A stretch of 64,000 nucleotides of DNA. It comes from Comamonas testosteroni (GTDB lineage Bacteria > Pseudomonadota > Gammaproteobacteria > Burkholderiales > Burkholderiaceae_C). The position numbers were made by a program, and so were the translations under genes. The DNA is taken from assembly GCF_000761245.1 (NCBI RefSeq), contig NZ_AWOR01000045.1, forward strand, positions 1 through 64,000, written 5' to 3'. Positions 7,585-15,952 of this stretch are shown piece after piece. Position 1 is the first letter of the stretch; each line of letters opens with the position of its first letter. Under the pieces are notes generated by a model, which saw nothing but the letters and a program-made list of their open reading frames with translations, made no database searches and was not told where the DNA came from.

Positions 7585-8877
7585 TCAAAAGCGCTTCATC
7601 TGGCACTGACCAGGCATCTCCGCCCTAGCTGCAGAGATCTCGCGCACCACCTTGAAGCCGTAGCCCGAGCCTTCCACATCGAAGTCCACGCCTGCGCTGC
7701 CTCTCTTTTCCATCATGCCTACCACCAGCGATTGCTGAAACTGGTGGTCTGCCGCCCGCATGCTGCCCGAGCGACCCGCCAGCTGGACCCTGGCATGCTC
7801 CAAGGCATGGGCCACGGCGACGGTGTCCGTGCTGCCGGCTTTTTCAAGGCTCTGCGCAAGAGCCTCAATCATGAGCTGCATGCGCATATGCACATAGTCG
7901 TCCTGCGGACTGGGAAAGCGCTGACGGAAGGACTGGTAGAAGGCACGGCTCTCGGCCGTGGACACATTGGGCAGCCAGTCGGCCACGGCCAGCACCTTGC
8001 CCACGCCGGCATCTCCCAAGGCCGCCGGGGCTCCAAGGGCATTGCCGTAGAAGGTGTAGAAGCGCCCTTCGTAGCCTGCCTCGCGCGCAGCCTTGACGAG
8101 CAGCATCAGATCATTGCCCCAGTTGCCCGTGATCACGGCCTGGGCACCGCTTTGCTTGATCTTGACCGCATAAGGCGCAAAGTCCTTGACGCGGCCCACG
8201 GGGTGCAACTCGTCGCCCACAATGCGCACATCGGGCCGTTGCATGCCAAGCTGACGCCTTGCTTCGCGCAGCACGGCCTGACCAAAGCTGTAGTCCTGCC
8301 CGATCAGATAGGCACTGTGTACAGCCTTGTCGTCCTTGATGACCTCCATCAGCGCGGCCATGCGCATATCGGCATGGGCATCGAAGCGGAAATGCCAGAA
8401 GCTGCAGCGCTCGTTGGTCAGCGCCGGATCCACGGCCGAATAGTTCAGATACAGCACACGGCGCGAAGGATCTCGGCTGTTGTGCTTGTCGATGGCGTCA
8501 AGAAGCGCCGCCGCCGTGGCCGACGAGTTGCCCTGCATGATGATGCGCGCACCGCTGTCTATGGCCGCACGCAGCGCCGACAGTGCCTCTTCGTTCTGGC
8601 CCTTGCTGTCATAGCGCTCTATCACCAGCTCATGCAGACCGTCGGCCAGGCGCACGCCACCGCGCGCGTTCACTCGCTCGGTCGCCCACAGCAAATTGCG
8701 GAACACGGCCTCGCCCGTGTTTGCAAACGGGCCCGAAAGACTCTCCACCAGTGCCAGCTTGATGGGTTGTGCAAGCTTGGCCTTGGCTGCAGCCACAGCA
8801 GCGCCAGCAATGCCGAACGGCGCGCATAGTAGTGGCAACTGCAGATATTTCAAGGCATCACGGCGCAATTTATTCAT
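7585..8877 (-). CDS. LivK-like periplasmic binding protein with Tat signal
   Basis: A 430-aa protein of the branched-chain amino-acid / amide ABC binding-protein family (type I periplasmic fold). The N terminus has LRRDALKYLQ followed by a hydrophobic stretch, a good twin-arginine signal, so it may be exported folded. The mature start (LAQPIKLALVESLSGPFANTG) is typical. The ATG at 8877 is preceded by AAGAGG at a 9-base spacing; a TTG one codon upstream is less likely. No permease or ATPase gene is near, so it is an orphan binding protein. Ligand unknown. Divergent from hsp20. Confidence 0.87.
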   Translation of the reverse strand: MNKLRRDALKYLQLPLLCAPFGIAGAAVAAAKAKLAQPIKLALVESLSGPFANTGEAVFRNLLWATERVNARGGVRLADGLHELVIERYDSKGQNEEALSALRAAIDSGARIIMQGNSSATAAALLDAIDKHNSRDPSRRVLYLNYSAVDPALTNERCSFWHFRFDAHADMRMAALMEVIKDDKAVHSAYLIGQDYSFGQAVLREARRQLGMQRPDVRIVGDELHPVGRVKDFAPYAVKIKQSGAQAVITGNWGNDLMLLVKAAREAGYEGRFYTFYGNALGAPAALGDAGVGKVLAVADWLPNVSTAESRAFYQSFRQRFPSPQDDYVHMRMQLMIEALAQSLEKAGSTDTVAVAHALEHARVQLAGRSGSMRAADHQFQQSLVVGMMEKRGSAGVDFDVEGSGYGFKVVREISAARAEMPGQCQMKRF

Positions 8878-8889
8878 CAAAAAAAACCT

Positions 8890-8919
8890 CTTGAAATGCG
8901 CTTGCCACCACCTACCTAT
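8890..8919 (+). promoter_or_regulatory. Possible heat-shock (RpoH-type) promoter for hsp20
   Basis: CTTGAAA at 8890-8896 matches the sigma-32 -35 box well. A CCTACCTAT stretch at 8911-8919 is an imperfect match to the CCCCAT-type -10 box. The location, 50-80 bases ahead of the Hsp20 start, is right. The -10 match is poor, so this is tentative. Confidence 0.35.
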
Positions 8920-8969
8920 GAGTCAAGCGGCAACAACGCAAGCCGCGCAGTTTAAAGGAGTTAAACACC

Positions 8970-9353
8970 ATGTTCTTCGCCCCTGTGATGAGCCGTAATA
9001 CCTTTGTATCCCCTCGCGCCGCCGACTTGGCCCTGCAACGTTTTCTGCAGGAAACCCTGGGCGCTGCAAGCCCCGTACAACGCCAGGTTCAAGTCAGCCG
9101 CGATGACCAATTCACGACCCTGACCCTGGATGTGCCCGGCCTGGCACGCGAGCAACTCAAACTCTCGCTGGAAGGCTCCGTCGCAAAGCTTGAAAGCGTG
9201 GAAGGCGCAGCCCGCCAGGTCAAATACAGCTGGGATCTGGGCCATGAAATCGATGCTGCCAAAAGCAAGGCCAAGCTCGAGCATGGCGTGCTGACGCTGA
9301 CCCTGGCCAAGCTCGAGCCCCAGAGCAAGGCCGTGACGCTGAGCATCGAATAA
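8970..9353 (+). CDS. Small heat shock protein, Hsp20/alpha-crystallin family
   Basis: A 127-aa protein consisting of a short N-terminal arm (about 45 residues) and an alpha-crystallin domain (about 46-127), recognised by LDVPGLAREQLKLSLEG and the HGVLTLTLAKLEP segment. Such proteins hold unfolded clients in oligomers for Hsp70/ClpB. It is shorter than the usual 140-160 aa, and the chain ends soon after the last strand, with little C-terminal tail for inter-dimer contacts. An AAAGGAG site at 8954-8960 sets the start. It is monocistronic, ended by a terminator at 9428-9465, and its upstream region has a sigma-32-like -35 box. Confidence 0.88.
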   Translation: MFFAPVMSRNTFVSPRAADLALQRFLQETLGAASPVQRQVQVSRDDQFTTLTLDVPGLAREQLKLSLEGSVAKLESVEGAARQVKYSWDLGHEIDAAKSKAKLEHGVLTLTLAKLEPQSKAVTLSIE

Positions 9354-9427
9354 GCGCTGTTTACGCCGACCGGCCAGCCTCATCCTTTCTTCCATCTCCT
9401 CTTAGCAAGAGGTCGGCCGGAAAGCAC

Positions 9428-9465
9428 AAAGCCCGCAATGCCTATGCACTGCGGGCTTTCTTATT
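9428..9465 (+). terminator. Rho-independent terminator after hsp20
   Basis: AAAGCCCGCA (9428-9437) pairs perfectly with TGCGGGCTTT (9450-9459), followed by CTTATT. It lies between the converging hsp20 and lipoprotein genes and could serve both strands. Confidence 0.8.
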
Positions 9466-9481
9466 GAGGCAATCTCAACGC

Positions 9482-10096
9482 CTATTTAAAGGCCACTGGC
9501 TCGCTGCGGAAGCGCCTGGGATAGCCATCGGCACCCGCGCTAAGAAGGTCGCCTATAAACAACTGGTTGTTGGCAATGCCCAGAATTGTTTTGCCGTTAT
9601 CTTCATATTCATCCGTCGCTTCGGCCTCATTCACCGCAATATTGCCCGTCACTTTCGAGCCGGTGTAAGTCAGCTCGGCACGCACGGCCGACTTCCAGCC
9701 ATCTATCGTCACCGCCGCCCAGCTGATCTTCCCAGTCAGCGTCACCGAGCCCTCCAGCTGCTTGCACTGTAAATCGGAGTAGATATTGTGCGTGTACGAC
9801 ATGGTGGACTCCGTGAACTCATAGCTCACAGGCATCACACCTTTGTGACTGCGCTCCGATGCAGGAACCACTGCCCAGTTAGCGGTGCAATAGTTGTCCG
9901 GATAGTTCTTCCAGACACCGAGAAACGGACTGACAACACCAGGAGCTGCGACCTCGGGGACGGGATTCGGCGTCTGAGGCTGGCCGTCATTGCTGCTCCC
10001 CCCTTCGACACCTCCATCGCTGCCCCCACCGCCACAACCAGCCAATACAGCGGCCATCAGGCCCGCAACCATCCACCCAGCTCTTGGGTACTTCAT
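9482..10096 (-). CDS. Hypothetical lipoprotein
   Basis: A 204-aa predicted outer- or inner-membrane lipoprotein. The signal peptide ends in the lipobox VLAGC (Cys about residue 21), followed by a Gly/Ser/Asp-rich linker typical of surface lipoproteins. The mature part (from about residue 50) contains SPFLGVWKNYPDNYC and two further cysteines, and looks like a small beta-barrel or lipocalin-like domain with alternating beta strands. I do not recognise a named family. A strong GGAGG site lies 9 bases before the ATG. It is a single gene; the start side faces a roughly 400-base regulatory region shared with wrbA. Confidence 0.75.
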   Translation of the reverse strand: MKYPRAGWMVAGLMAAVLAGCGGGGSDGGVEGGSSNDGQPQTPNPVPEVAAPGVVSPFLGVWKNYPDNYCTANWAVVPASERSHKGVMPVSYEFTESTMSYTHNIYSDLQCKQLEGSVTLTGKISWAAVTIDGWKSAVRAELTYTGSKVTGNIAVNEAEATDEYEDNGKTILGIANNQLFIGDLLSAGADGYPRRFRSEPVAFK

Positions 10097-10496
10097 ATAT
10101 CGCTCCCTCCTCTAACTATTCAGCTCCATCCTGGACTGTAGGCCTGACTCCCGTAATCAGACCAGCAGTGATGACTCAGATCGCAGCGGTGTCGGCTTTC
10201 GCAAACAATGAAAGCGATTTTTAAGTCGGCATGTTTCCTTACCCAAGCGCAATTCAGCATTAGGTTTACAGCTCCTTAAAAAATAGCCTGTCACCCTCAA
10301 TCATCACTACTGTTGACGAAAGGCTCTTGTTTAATGCACCGTTTTGGTGCATTCAGATCTACGGGTTTGATTGGCTTGTTGACCTACAACCATGCGCTCC
10401 AAACTTGTGGGCGCAGACGCTGTGCTCTGCCCAACAATGCTCCGCATGCCGCTAGACGGCATTCCTCCCTGGTCCCATTTTTCAAGGCTGCTCAAA
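10097..10496. other. Divergent regulatory region between lipoprotein gene and wrbA
   Basis: 400 bases without a credible gene; an in-frame extension of wrbA to 10392 is not supported by the family. The region is richer in A/T than its neighbours and carries a perfect NtrC-type site at 10335-10351. I looked for a sigma-54 -24/-12 element in both directions and found no acceptable match. Confidence 0.6.
10335..10351. promoter_or_regulatory. NtrC-type binding site
   Basis: TGCACCGTTTTGGTGCA matches the known NtrC consensus TGCAC-YAWWWT-GGTGCA in both half-sites at the right spacing; the full inverted repeat is AATGCACC/GGTGCATT with a 5-base loop (10333-10353). It is about 146 bases upstream of wrbA and 237 bases upstream of the divergent lipoprotein gene, a distance compatible with an enhancer. 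Confidence 0.55.
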
Positions 10497-11099
10497 ATGG
10501 CAAAAGTGCTGGTTCTCTACTACTCCATGTACGGTCATATCGAAACCATGGCGCAGGCCGTGGCAGAAGGCGCCCGCAGCGTCAGCGGTGCCGAGGTCAC
10601 CGTCAAGCGCGTGCCCGAAACCATGCCCGAGGATGTCTTCAAGAACGCAGGCGGCAAGGCCAATCAGAGCGCAGAGGTCGCCAGCCCAGCCGAGCTGGCC
10701 GACTACGATGCCATCCTGTTTGGCGTGCCCACGCGCTTTGGCAATATGCCGGGCCAGATGCGCAGCTTTCTCGACCAGACCGGCGGTCTCTGGGTCAAAG
10801 GGGCCTTGATCAACAAGATCGGCAGTGTCTTTACCTCGACCGGCACTGGCGGCGGCCAGGAAATGACGGCCACTACCACCTGGGCGACGCTGGCCCATCA
10901 CGGCATGATCATCGTGCCGCTGGGCTATCCGCTGCCCGAACAGACCAATCTGAGCGCGGTCAAGGGCGGCAATTCGCCCTATGGGGCCTCGACGATTGCG
11001 GGTGCCGACGGTTCGCGCCAGCCTCATCCCGACGAGCTGAGCATTGCCCGCTACCAAGGCCAGAACGTAGCGAAACTGGCCGTAAAGCTTGCCGGATAA
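10497..11099 (+). CDS. wrbA: NAD(P)H:quinone oxidoreductase, WrbA type
   Basis: A 200-aa flavodoxin-fold FMN protein, the exact family length when started at the ATG at 10497. The FMN phosphate loop is [16 protein letters not shown] near the N terminus, followed by [24 protein letters not shown] and [11 protein letters not shown], both WrbA signatures. It reduces quinones by two electrons using NAD(P)H, protecting against oxidative stress. Monocistronic; ended by a strong terminator shared with the converging tsaD. A perfect NtrC-type site upstream suggests nitrogen control, which would be unusual for wrbA. Confidence 0.95.
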   Translation: MAKVLVLYYSMYGHIETMAQAVAEGARSVSGAEVTVKRVPETMPEDVFKNAGGKANQSAEVASPAELADYDAILFGVPTRFGNMPGQMRSFLDQTGGLWVKGALINKIGSVFTSTGTGGGQEMTATTTWATLAHHGMIIVPLGYPLPEQTNLSAVKGGNSPYGASTIAGADGSRQPHPDELSIARYQGQNVAKLAVKLAG

Positions 11100-11114
11100 G
11101 CGCAGGCAACCATG

Positions 11115-11143
11115 AAAAAAGCAGCCACCTGGGCTGCTTTTTT
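11115..11143. terminator. Bidirectional terminator between wrbA and tsaD
   Basis: AAAAAAGCAGCC (11115-11126) pairs with GGCTGCTTTTTT (11132-11143) around a 5-base loop. A and T runs on both sides make it functional on both strands. Confidence 0.9.
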
Positions 11144-11154
11144 GCTGCACGAAC

Positions 11155-12195
11155 TCACCTGAGCGAATCCAGCGGCCAGCGCGGCTTCACATCAAACGCG
11201 TATTCATGCAGGGCCTGCTCGCGTCCTGCCTGTATCCGCATGGCGGCAGCCATGGCAATCATCGCGCCGTTGTCGGTACACAGATGCAGCTCGGGGTAAT
11301 GCACGCGAATCTTGTGCTTGGCGCAGGCTTCATTGAGCTGCTCGCGCAGCTGCTTGTTGGCCCCCACACCTCCCGCCACCACCACGCGCTTCATGCCGGT
11401 CTGCTTGAGTGCGGCCATGGTTTTCTTGACCAGCACGTCCACAATCGCGGCCTGGGTGCTGGCGGCCAGATCGGCCTTGCGCGCTTCGAGCTCGTCGCCC
11501 AGCTTCTTGGCCTGGGTCAGTACGGCCGTCTTGAGACCAGCAAACGAAAAGTCCAGGTCACCCGAATGCAGCAGGGGGCGAGGCAGCTTGAAGGCCTGAG
11601 GATCGCCGCCCTCTGCCAGCTTCGAGAGCACGGGGCCGCCCGGATAGGGCAAGCCCATGAGCTTGGCCGATTTGTCGAAAGCCTCGCCTGCCGCATCGTC
11701 GATGGTTTCGCCGAGGATTTCGTATTCGCCCACGCCGTCCACACGCATGAGCTGGGTGTGCCCCCCCGAGACCAGCAGGGCCACAAACGGAAACTCCGGC
11801 GGGTCGGCACTGAGAAAGGGCGAGAGCAGATGGCCTTCGAGGTGGTGAACGCCCAGCACAGGCTTGTCCAGCGCGGCTGCCATGGCGCAGGCAGCACCGG
11901 AGCCGACCAGCAAAGCCCCGGCAAGGCCGGGTCCGCGCGTAAAGGCAATCACATCGACGTTTTCGAGCTGCTGCCCGGATTCGGCCAGCACCTTTTCGGT
12001 CAGCGGCAGCACACGGCGAATATGGTCACGGCTGGCCAGCTCGGGCACCACGCCGCCATAGGCGCGATGCATTTCAATCTGGCTGTGCAGCGCATGACTC
12101 AGCAAGGTGGGCACACCTTGGCCGTCCGGGGTGCGCACCAGGGCCACACCGGTTTCATCGCAAGAGGATTCGATTCCCAGGATCAGCAAACTCAT
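11155..12195 (-). CDS. tsaD: tRNA N6-threonylcarbamoyladenosine synthase subunit TsaD
   Basis: A 346-aa ASKHA-fold protein, the catalytic subunit that transfers threonylcarbamoyl from TC-AMP to A37 of ANN-decoding tRNAs, working with TsaB and TsaE. Visible signatures are [14 protein letters not shown] at the N terminus, the metal-binding HHLEGH (117-122), VSGGHTQL (142-149) and the phosphate-binding [13 protein letters not shown]. Length and motifs are all normal. In many betaproteobacteria it stands near rpsU-yqeY; here it is alone, converging on wrbA. Confidence 0.96.
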   Translation of the reverse strand: MSLLILGIESSCDETGVALVRTPDGQGVPTLLSHALHSQIEMHRAYGGVVPELASRDHIRRVLPLTEKVLAESGQQLENVDVIAFTRGPGLAGALLVGSGAACAMAAALDKPVLGVHHLEGHLLSPFLSADPPEFPFVALLVSGGHTQLMRVDGVGEYEILGETIDDAAGEAFDKSAKLMGLPYPGGPVLSKLAEGGDPQAFKLPRPLLHSGDLDFSFAGLKTAVLTQAKKLGDELEARKADLAASTQAAIVDVLVKKTMAALKQTGMKRVVVAGGVGANKQLREQLNEACAKHKIRVHYPELHLCTDNGAMIAMAAAMRIQAGREQALHEYAFDVKPRWPLDSLR

Positions 12196-12281
12196 GGCCG
12201 CAAGTGTAGAACTTGCGCCCTCCAGACGCAGAGAAGGCGGACATTAGCCCTGCCCGCCTTCACTATTCAATTCATAGCAGC

Positions 12282-12737
12282 CTACGGCTGATTCACATTG
12301 GGTGTCCCGGAAATATAGTGCTCCAGCTGGTGAATCGTGAACTGCTGGGCCGAGATGATTTCCTTGACGATGTCGCCAATCGAAATCAGCCCCTGCAGCT
12401 CGCGGGTCTCGCTGATCACGGGCAGATGGCGCATGCGATTGCTGGTCATCAGCGACATGCACTCCTCGCTGGTCTGGCGCGGCAGCACGCAATGGACCTT
12501 GCGCGTCATGACCTCGTCCACTCGCGTGCTGGCCGAGCTTCGGCCCTGCAGAGCAATCTTGCGCGCGTAGTCGCGCTCGGTCACGATGCCTGCGATATCG
12601 CCACCTTCGAGCACCAGCAGCGCGCCAATGCTTTTTTCCGCCATGAGCTGCAGCGCAGCCAGCATGGTGTCGGAGGGAGAAACGCTGTAGATAGTGCTGT
12701 TGCCCTTGGCGCGCAGAATTTCGGCGACGGTCGTCAT
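12282..12737 (-). CDS. CBS-domain protein
   Basis: A 151-aa protein made of a tandem pair of CBS motifs (about residues 8-62 and 72-130), forming one Bateman module with no attached enzyme. GALLVLEGGDIAGIVTERD and MRHLPVISETRELQGLISIGD are the two conserved strand-turn segments. Such stand-alone modules bind adenosine nucleotides and are thought to sense energy status; no partner is known here. The ATG at 12737 follows an AAGGAG site; a further upstream start is unnecessary. It is 86 bases upstream of tsaD on the same strand, so weak co-transcription is possible. Confidence 0.9.
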   Translation of the reverse strand: MTTVAEILRAKGNSTIYSVSPSDTMLAALQLMAEKSIGALLVLEGGDIAGIVTERDYARKIALQGRSSASTRVDEVMTRKVHCVLPRQTSEECMSLMTSNRMRHLPVISETRELQGLISIGDIVKEIISAQQFTIHQLEHYISGTPNVNQP

Positions 12738-12837
12738 CTGGTTCTCCTTTCTGGATCGGCCTGTCATGCAAAACGCATGACGACATGACCAGTGTGAGAA
12801 TCCTGCTGCATTGCGGCAATCAGGCTATGCCCGTATA

Positions 12838-12868
12838 CAAAAACAAAAAAGGCAGCCAAAGCTGCCTT
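12838..12868 (-). terminator. Terminator for the DUF937 gene
   Basis: AAGGCAGC (12849-12856) pairs with GCTGCCTT (12861-12868); on the minus strand the stem is followed by a T-rich run, TTTTTTGTTTTTG. It lies 24 bases beyond the stop codon at 12892. Confidence 0.8.
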
Positions 12869-12891
12869 GATACTGTCACCGAGTCCTGTGC

Positions 12892-13593
12892 TCAGCGACG
12901 ACCGCCCAGCAGACCCGCGCCCAGCTTGAACAGATCTCCGGCATCAAGCTTGCCGTCGCCATTCTGGTCAAGCAGGCTGCCAAGGATGCCTCCTGCAGCG
13001 CCGCCTTGCGACTGGATCTGGCCGCGCTCCTGATCCAGAGCATTGCCCAGGTCGCCGGCCCCCATGCCCTGCGCCTGGACTCGATTGGCCAGGAAAGACA
13101 TCACCAGCGGAGCCAGCAGGGCCAGCAACTGACCCGCATTGCCACCCAGGCCCGTGGCCTGACCCAGCCGGGACTCGGCCTGCTGCTGCTGACCGCCAAA
13201 GATATTGCCCAGGATGGCGCCTGCATCCAGTTGCGAGTTGCCGGCACCGGAGCCGCCTCCCAGCACCGAGCCCAGAATGCTGCCCAGTCCACCCAGGCCA
13301 CCAGCCGCACCGCCCGCTCCGCCGAGCAGGCCACCGAGCCCGCCCAGCAGACCTCCCATATCCATCGCGCCATTGGCACTGCTGTGATCGCGCTGCAGCG
13401 CACCGAACAGATCGGCAGCCCCCTGAGGCTGGGCCGTGTTCTGGCCCAGCGCACCAAACAGCATGGGCAGCGCCACGCCCACGGCCTGCTCGGCCTGCAC
13501 GGAGTCAATGCCCAGCTGCTGGGCCAGGCCCTGCATGGGGGCGCCCTGCAACTGGCCCATGAGTTCGTCGGTCAAAGATGCGTTAGCGGTCAT
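12892..13593 (-). CDS. DUF937 (YidB-like) protein with an EF-hand loop
   Basis: A 233-aa protein from the ATG at 13593, which has a GAGGAG site upstream. Residues 1-60 form the helical DUF937/YidB-like part (SLTDELMGQLQGAP...). Residues about 75-120 are a glycine/leucine-rich low-complexity run (GGLLGGLGGLLGG). A second helical part, about 145-180, has LLALLAPLVMSFLANRV. The C terminus carries a canonical 12-residue EF-hand loop, DQNGDGKLDAGD (209-220), with Asp/Asn at positions 1, 3, 5 and 12. A single calcium-binding or dockerin-like loop is thus likely. The function of the family is unknown. Single gene with its own terminator. Confidence 0.8.
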   Translation of the reverse strand: MTANASLTDELMGQLQGAPMQGLAQQLGIDSVQAEQAVGVALPMLFGALGQNTAQPQGAADLFGALQRDHSSANGAMDMGGLLGGLGGLLGGAGGAAGGLGGLGSILGSVLGGGSGAGNSQLDAGAILGNIFGGQQQQAESRLGQATGLGGNAGQLLALLAPLVMSFLANRVQAQGMGAGDLGNALDQERGQIQSQGGAAGGILGSLLDQNGDGKLDAGDLFKLGAGLLGGRR

Positions 13594-13758
13594 TTCAACA
13601 CTCCTCAAAAACAGCGCACATGGTACGCGCGCTCTGTGTCCCGAAATGTGATCAATGTTCATCCACTACGCAAGCCCCTCCCAGGCTATAGACCATTGAG
13701 GCGGCCTGCGCCCTGGATTGGGCCTCCTGCAGGCGGCTGCGTCTGATGACGGCTTCGC

Positions 13759-14805
13759 TCAGAAGGAGTGCGAGATGCCGACCAGCAGCGAGCGCGGCTT
13801 GCTGCCCTTGGAAACCGAAGGCCCTGCATTGCTGGCGCTGTTGATGGTGAACGCTGCATCCGCCTCGTTGCGGATCGCGGAGACGCCCGCATACAGCTTG
13901 GTGCGCTTGGACAGCGCATGGTCATAGCGCAGGCTCAAGGCGCGGGCATCGCTGTTTGCGCGCGCACGCCCCTGGAACTGCCCATAGGACAGCAGCACCT
14001 GCCCTGCCGCGCTGACAGGGATCGTCATGCTGGCTTCAAAGAAACGCCCGCGCTTGCTGGCGGCATCGGGCAGATCATCTTCGCGGGTGGACAGCAGCAA
14101 GGCCGCTCGTGCCAGCTTGAAGTCATAGGAGCCGCCCAGCAGGCGATAGCGGTCGGTGTTCTGGGCCGTGGTACGACGCTCCCACAGCGAGGCCCCCAGG
14201 CACCAGGGGCCACGGGTGTAGTCCAGCGAGCCGCCGAACTGGCGACCCACATTGCTGCCGGCGTTCTCCCCAAACGAGTACATGCCCCGCACCACCAGTC
14301 CCGCCATGGAGGTCGACTGAAAGCGCAGCGAGTTGTCAGCGCGCAGCACCGAGCCGTCACGGAAATAGTTGGCGGCGTTGCCCCAGATCAGGCCCGTCAG
14401 GGCGTAAGAAGCCAGCGCGGTATGAAACGTGGTGTAGTGGCGGCCTACCGTCAACTGGCCCCAGTCGCCGCCCATGCCGACGAAGATCTGTCGACCGAAG
14501 GCAAGGCCCCCCTGACCGCGCTCACCGGTATCGGCATTCAGTCCGGCCTCCATCACGTACAGCGCACGCAGGCCGCCGCCCAGATCTTCGGTCCCGCGAA
14601 CGCCCCAGCGCGAACCAGCCAGGACACCGCTTTCCGCACGCAGGGTGCGGCCTGCACCGGTGGACACCGACTCGGCGGCCATGTCCACCACGCCGTACAG
14701 CGTGAGCTGGGATGTGGCGGGCGCAGCGGTCTGTGCCTGGGCCAGCGAACATGTGGAGATGAAGACGGCGGCCACGGCCAAGCCTCCCGATTGCAAGGAT
14801 GTCAT
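13759..14805 (-). CDS. Gram-negative porin (OmpC/Omp32-like)
   Basis: A 348-aa 16-stranded trimeric porin of the betaproteobacterial Porin_4 family. It has a signal peptide ending near SLAQAQ (about residue 25), the mature start SQLTLYGVVDMAAE, the motif SRWGVRGTEDLGGGLRALYVME that family members share at strands 2-4, and a C-terminal Phe (GISHSF) required for BAM-dependent insertion. It permits diffusion of small, mostly anionic solutes. It is downstream of the Bug-receptor gene on the same strand, separated by 134 bases containing a large palindrome, and may be the outer-membrane part of the same uptake unit. Confidence 0.92.
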   Translation of the reverse strand: MTSLQSGGLAVAAVFISTCSLAQAQTAAPATSQLTLYGVVDMAAESVSTGAGRTLRAESGVLAGSRWGVRGTEDLGGGLRALYVMEAGLNADTGERGQGGLAFGRQIFVGMGGDWGQLTVGRHYTTFHTALASYALTGLIWGNAANYFRDGSVLRADNSLRFQSTSMAGLVVRGMYSFGENAGSNVGRQFGGSLDYTRGPWCLGASLWERRTTAQNTDRYRLLGGSYDFKLARAALLLSTREDDLPDAASKRGRFFEASMTIPVSAAGQVLLSYGQFQGRARANSDARALSLRYDHALSKRTKLYAGVSAIRNEADAAFTINSASNAGPSVSKGSKPRSLLVGISHSF

Positions 14806-14874
14806 GAAGTCTCTCTTTTTAATAATGGATGGGGCTCGCGGCAGAGTCCTGCCGCTTTCGAGCCGCTGACAGCA

Positions 14875-14900
14875 GAATCCGCCGCAGCTGCGGCGGATTC
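14875..14900. repeat. Perfect 26-base palindrome between Bug-receptor and porin genes
   Basis: The two 13-base halves (14875-14887 and 14888-14900) are exact reverse complements, beginning GAATCCGCCGCAG. There is no T run on either side, so it is not a standard terminator. As RNA it would make a very stable hairpin 40 bases after the receptor stop and 70 bases before the porin start; it could stabilise or attenuate the transcript. Confidence 0.75.
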
Positions 14901-14939
14901 CGTGTGGGAGCCCGGCGCCTCAGATTGCGCCGGTCGCAC

Positions 14940-15923
14940 TCATTCGAGGCGGATGTTCTTTTGCGTGATCAGGCTGCCGTAGATGCGTGCATCGTTTTCG
15001 ATGCGCCTGGCCAGCGAGGAGGCGCTGGTGTCATCGATGCGCCAGCCCTGAGCCAGCAGCTTGCTGCGGATGTCGGGAGCATGAAGAATCTTTTCCAAGG
15101 CTGCAGCCAGCTTGGCGCGATGCTCGGCGGGCATGGAAGCCGGGGCCATGACCGCATTCCAGACTTCGATGTCCACATTGCCGGCACCGATCTCGGGCAT
15201 GGCCGGGACGCCGGGTGCCAGCGGGCTGCGTTTGCTGGAGCTCACGGCCAGGGCGGCCAGCTTGCCGGACTGAACCAGCGGCATGACGGTGGAGGCCGGC
15301 AGCAAGGCCATCTGCACCTGATCGCCCATCAGGGCGTTGACCACAGCCGGGCCGCCGTTATAGGGCACATGCTGCAGGCTCAGGCCCATGGCTTCCTTGA
15401 TCAACTCCACGCCCAGGTGGCCGCCGGACCCCGTGCCCACCGAGCCGTAGTTGCCCTGGGTTCCGGTCTTGAGCGCCTTGAAATAGGCGCCCGCATTCGC
15501 GGCCATGGACTTGGGAGCCACCAGCACCAGAGGCGCCGAGCCGATCATGGCCAAAGGGGCCAGATCCTTGATCGGATCGTAGGGCAGCTTGCTGTAGAGA
15601 AACTTCGAGCTGGTCAGCGGGCCGTTGCCGATCACGCCTATGGTGTGGCCGTCGCCGGCCTTGGCCACGGCGTCGGCTCCGATATTGCCGCTGGCGCCTC
15701 CTTTGTTCTCCACCACCACGGGCTGGCCCAGGGCCTTGGTCAGGGGCTCGGCCAACAGACGGGCCTGTACATCGGGTGAAGAGCCGCTGGCATAGCCGAC
15801 GATCAGGCGTATGGGACGCGTGGGCCAGTCAGCCTTGCCCTGAGCCTGAGCCGCAAAGGGCAGGCAGGCGGCAGCGCACAGCAGCAGGGCGGCCCGGCGC
15901 ACGGGCATCGTTTTTTTTGTCAT
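14940..15923 (-). CDS. Bug/TctC-family periplasmic receptor
   Basis: A 327-aa tripartite tricarboxylate transporter receptor-type protein (Bug family). Signal peptide residues 1-27 end at AAQAQ. Mature signatures are WPTRPIRLIVGYASGSSPD, VVENKGGASGNIGADAVAKA, and the ligand-loop region QHVPYNGGPAVVNALMGDQV. Such receptors bind carboxylates. No TctA/TctB permease is nearby. The second ATG (15923) has GGAGA at a proper spacing, while the ATG at 15929 is too close to it, so 15923 is chosen. It follows the gene for the 239-aa protein, in an operon divergent from a LysR regulator. Confidence 0.92.
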   Translation of the reverse strand: MTKKTMPVRRAALLLCAAACLPFAAQAQGKADWPTRPIRLIVGYASGSSPDVQARLLAEPLTKALGQPVVVENKGGASGNIGADAVAKAGDGHTIGVIGNGPLTSSKFLYSKLPYDPIKDLAPLAMIGSAPLVLVAPKSMAANAGAYFKALKTGTQGNYGSVGTGSGGHLGVELIKEAMGLSLQHVPYNGGPAVVNALMGDQVQMALLPASTVMPLVQSGKLAALAVSSSKRSPLAPGVPAMPEIGAGNVDIEVWNAVMAPASMPAEHRAKLAAALEKILHAPDIRSKLLAQGWRIDDTSASSLARRIENDARIYGSLITQKNIRLE

Positions 15924-15952
15924 CTTCATGTCTCCAGAATCTCAGTCTCAGA

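Noticed and set aside
10100..10496. Sigma-54 promoters accompanying the NtrC-type site
   Set aside because: Candidates such as GGGTAAGGAAACATGC on the minus strand miss the GG-N10-GC spacing by one base; no acceptable -24/-12 element found in either direction.
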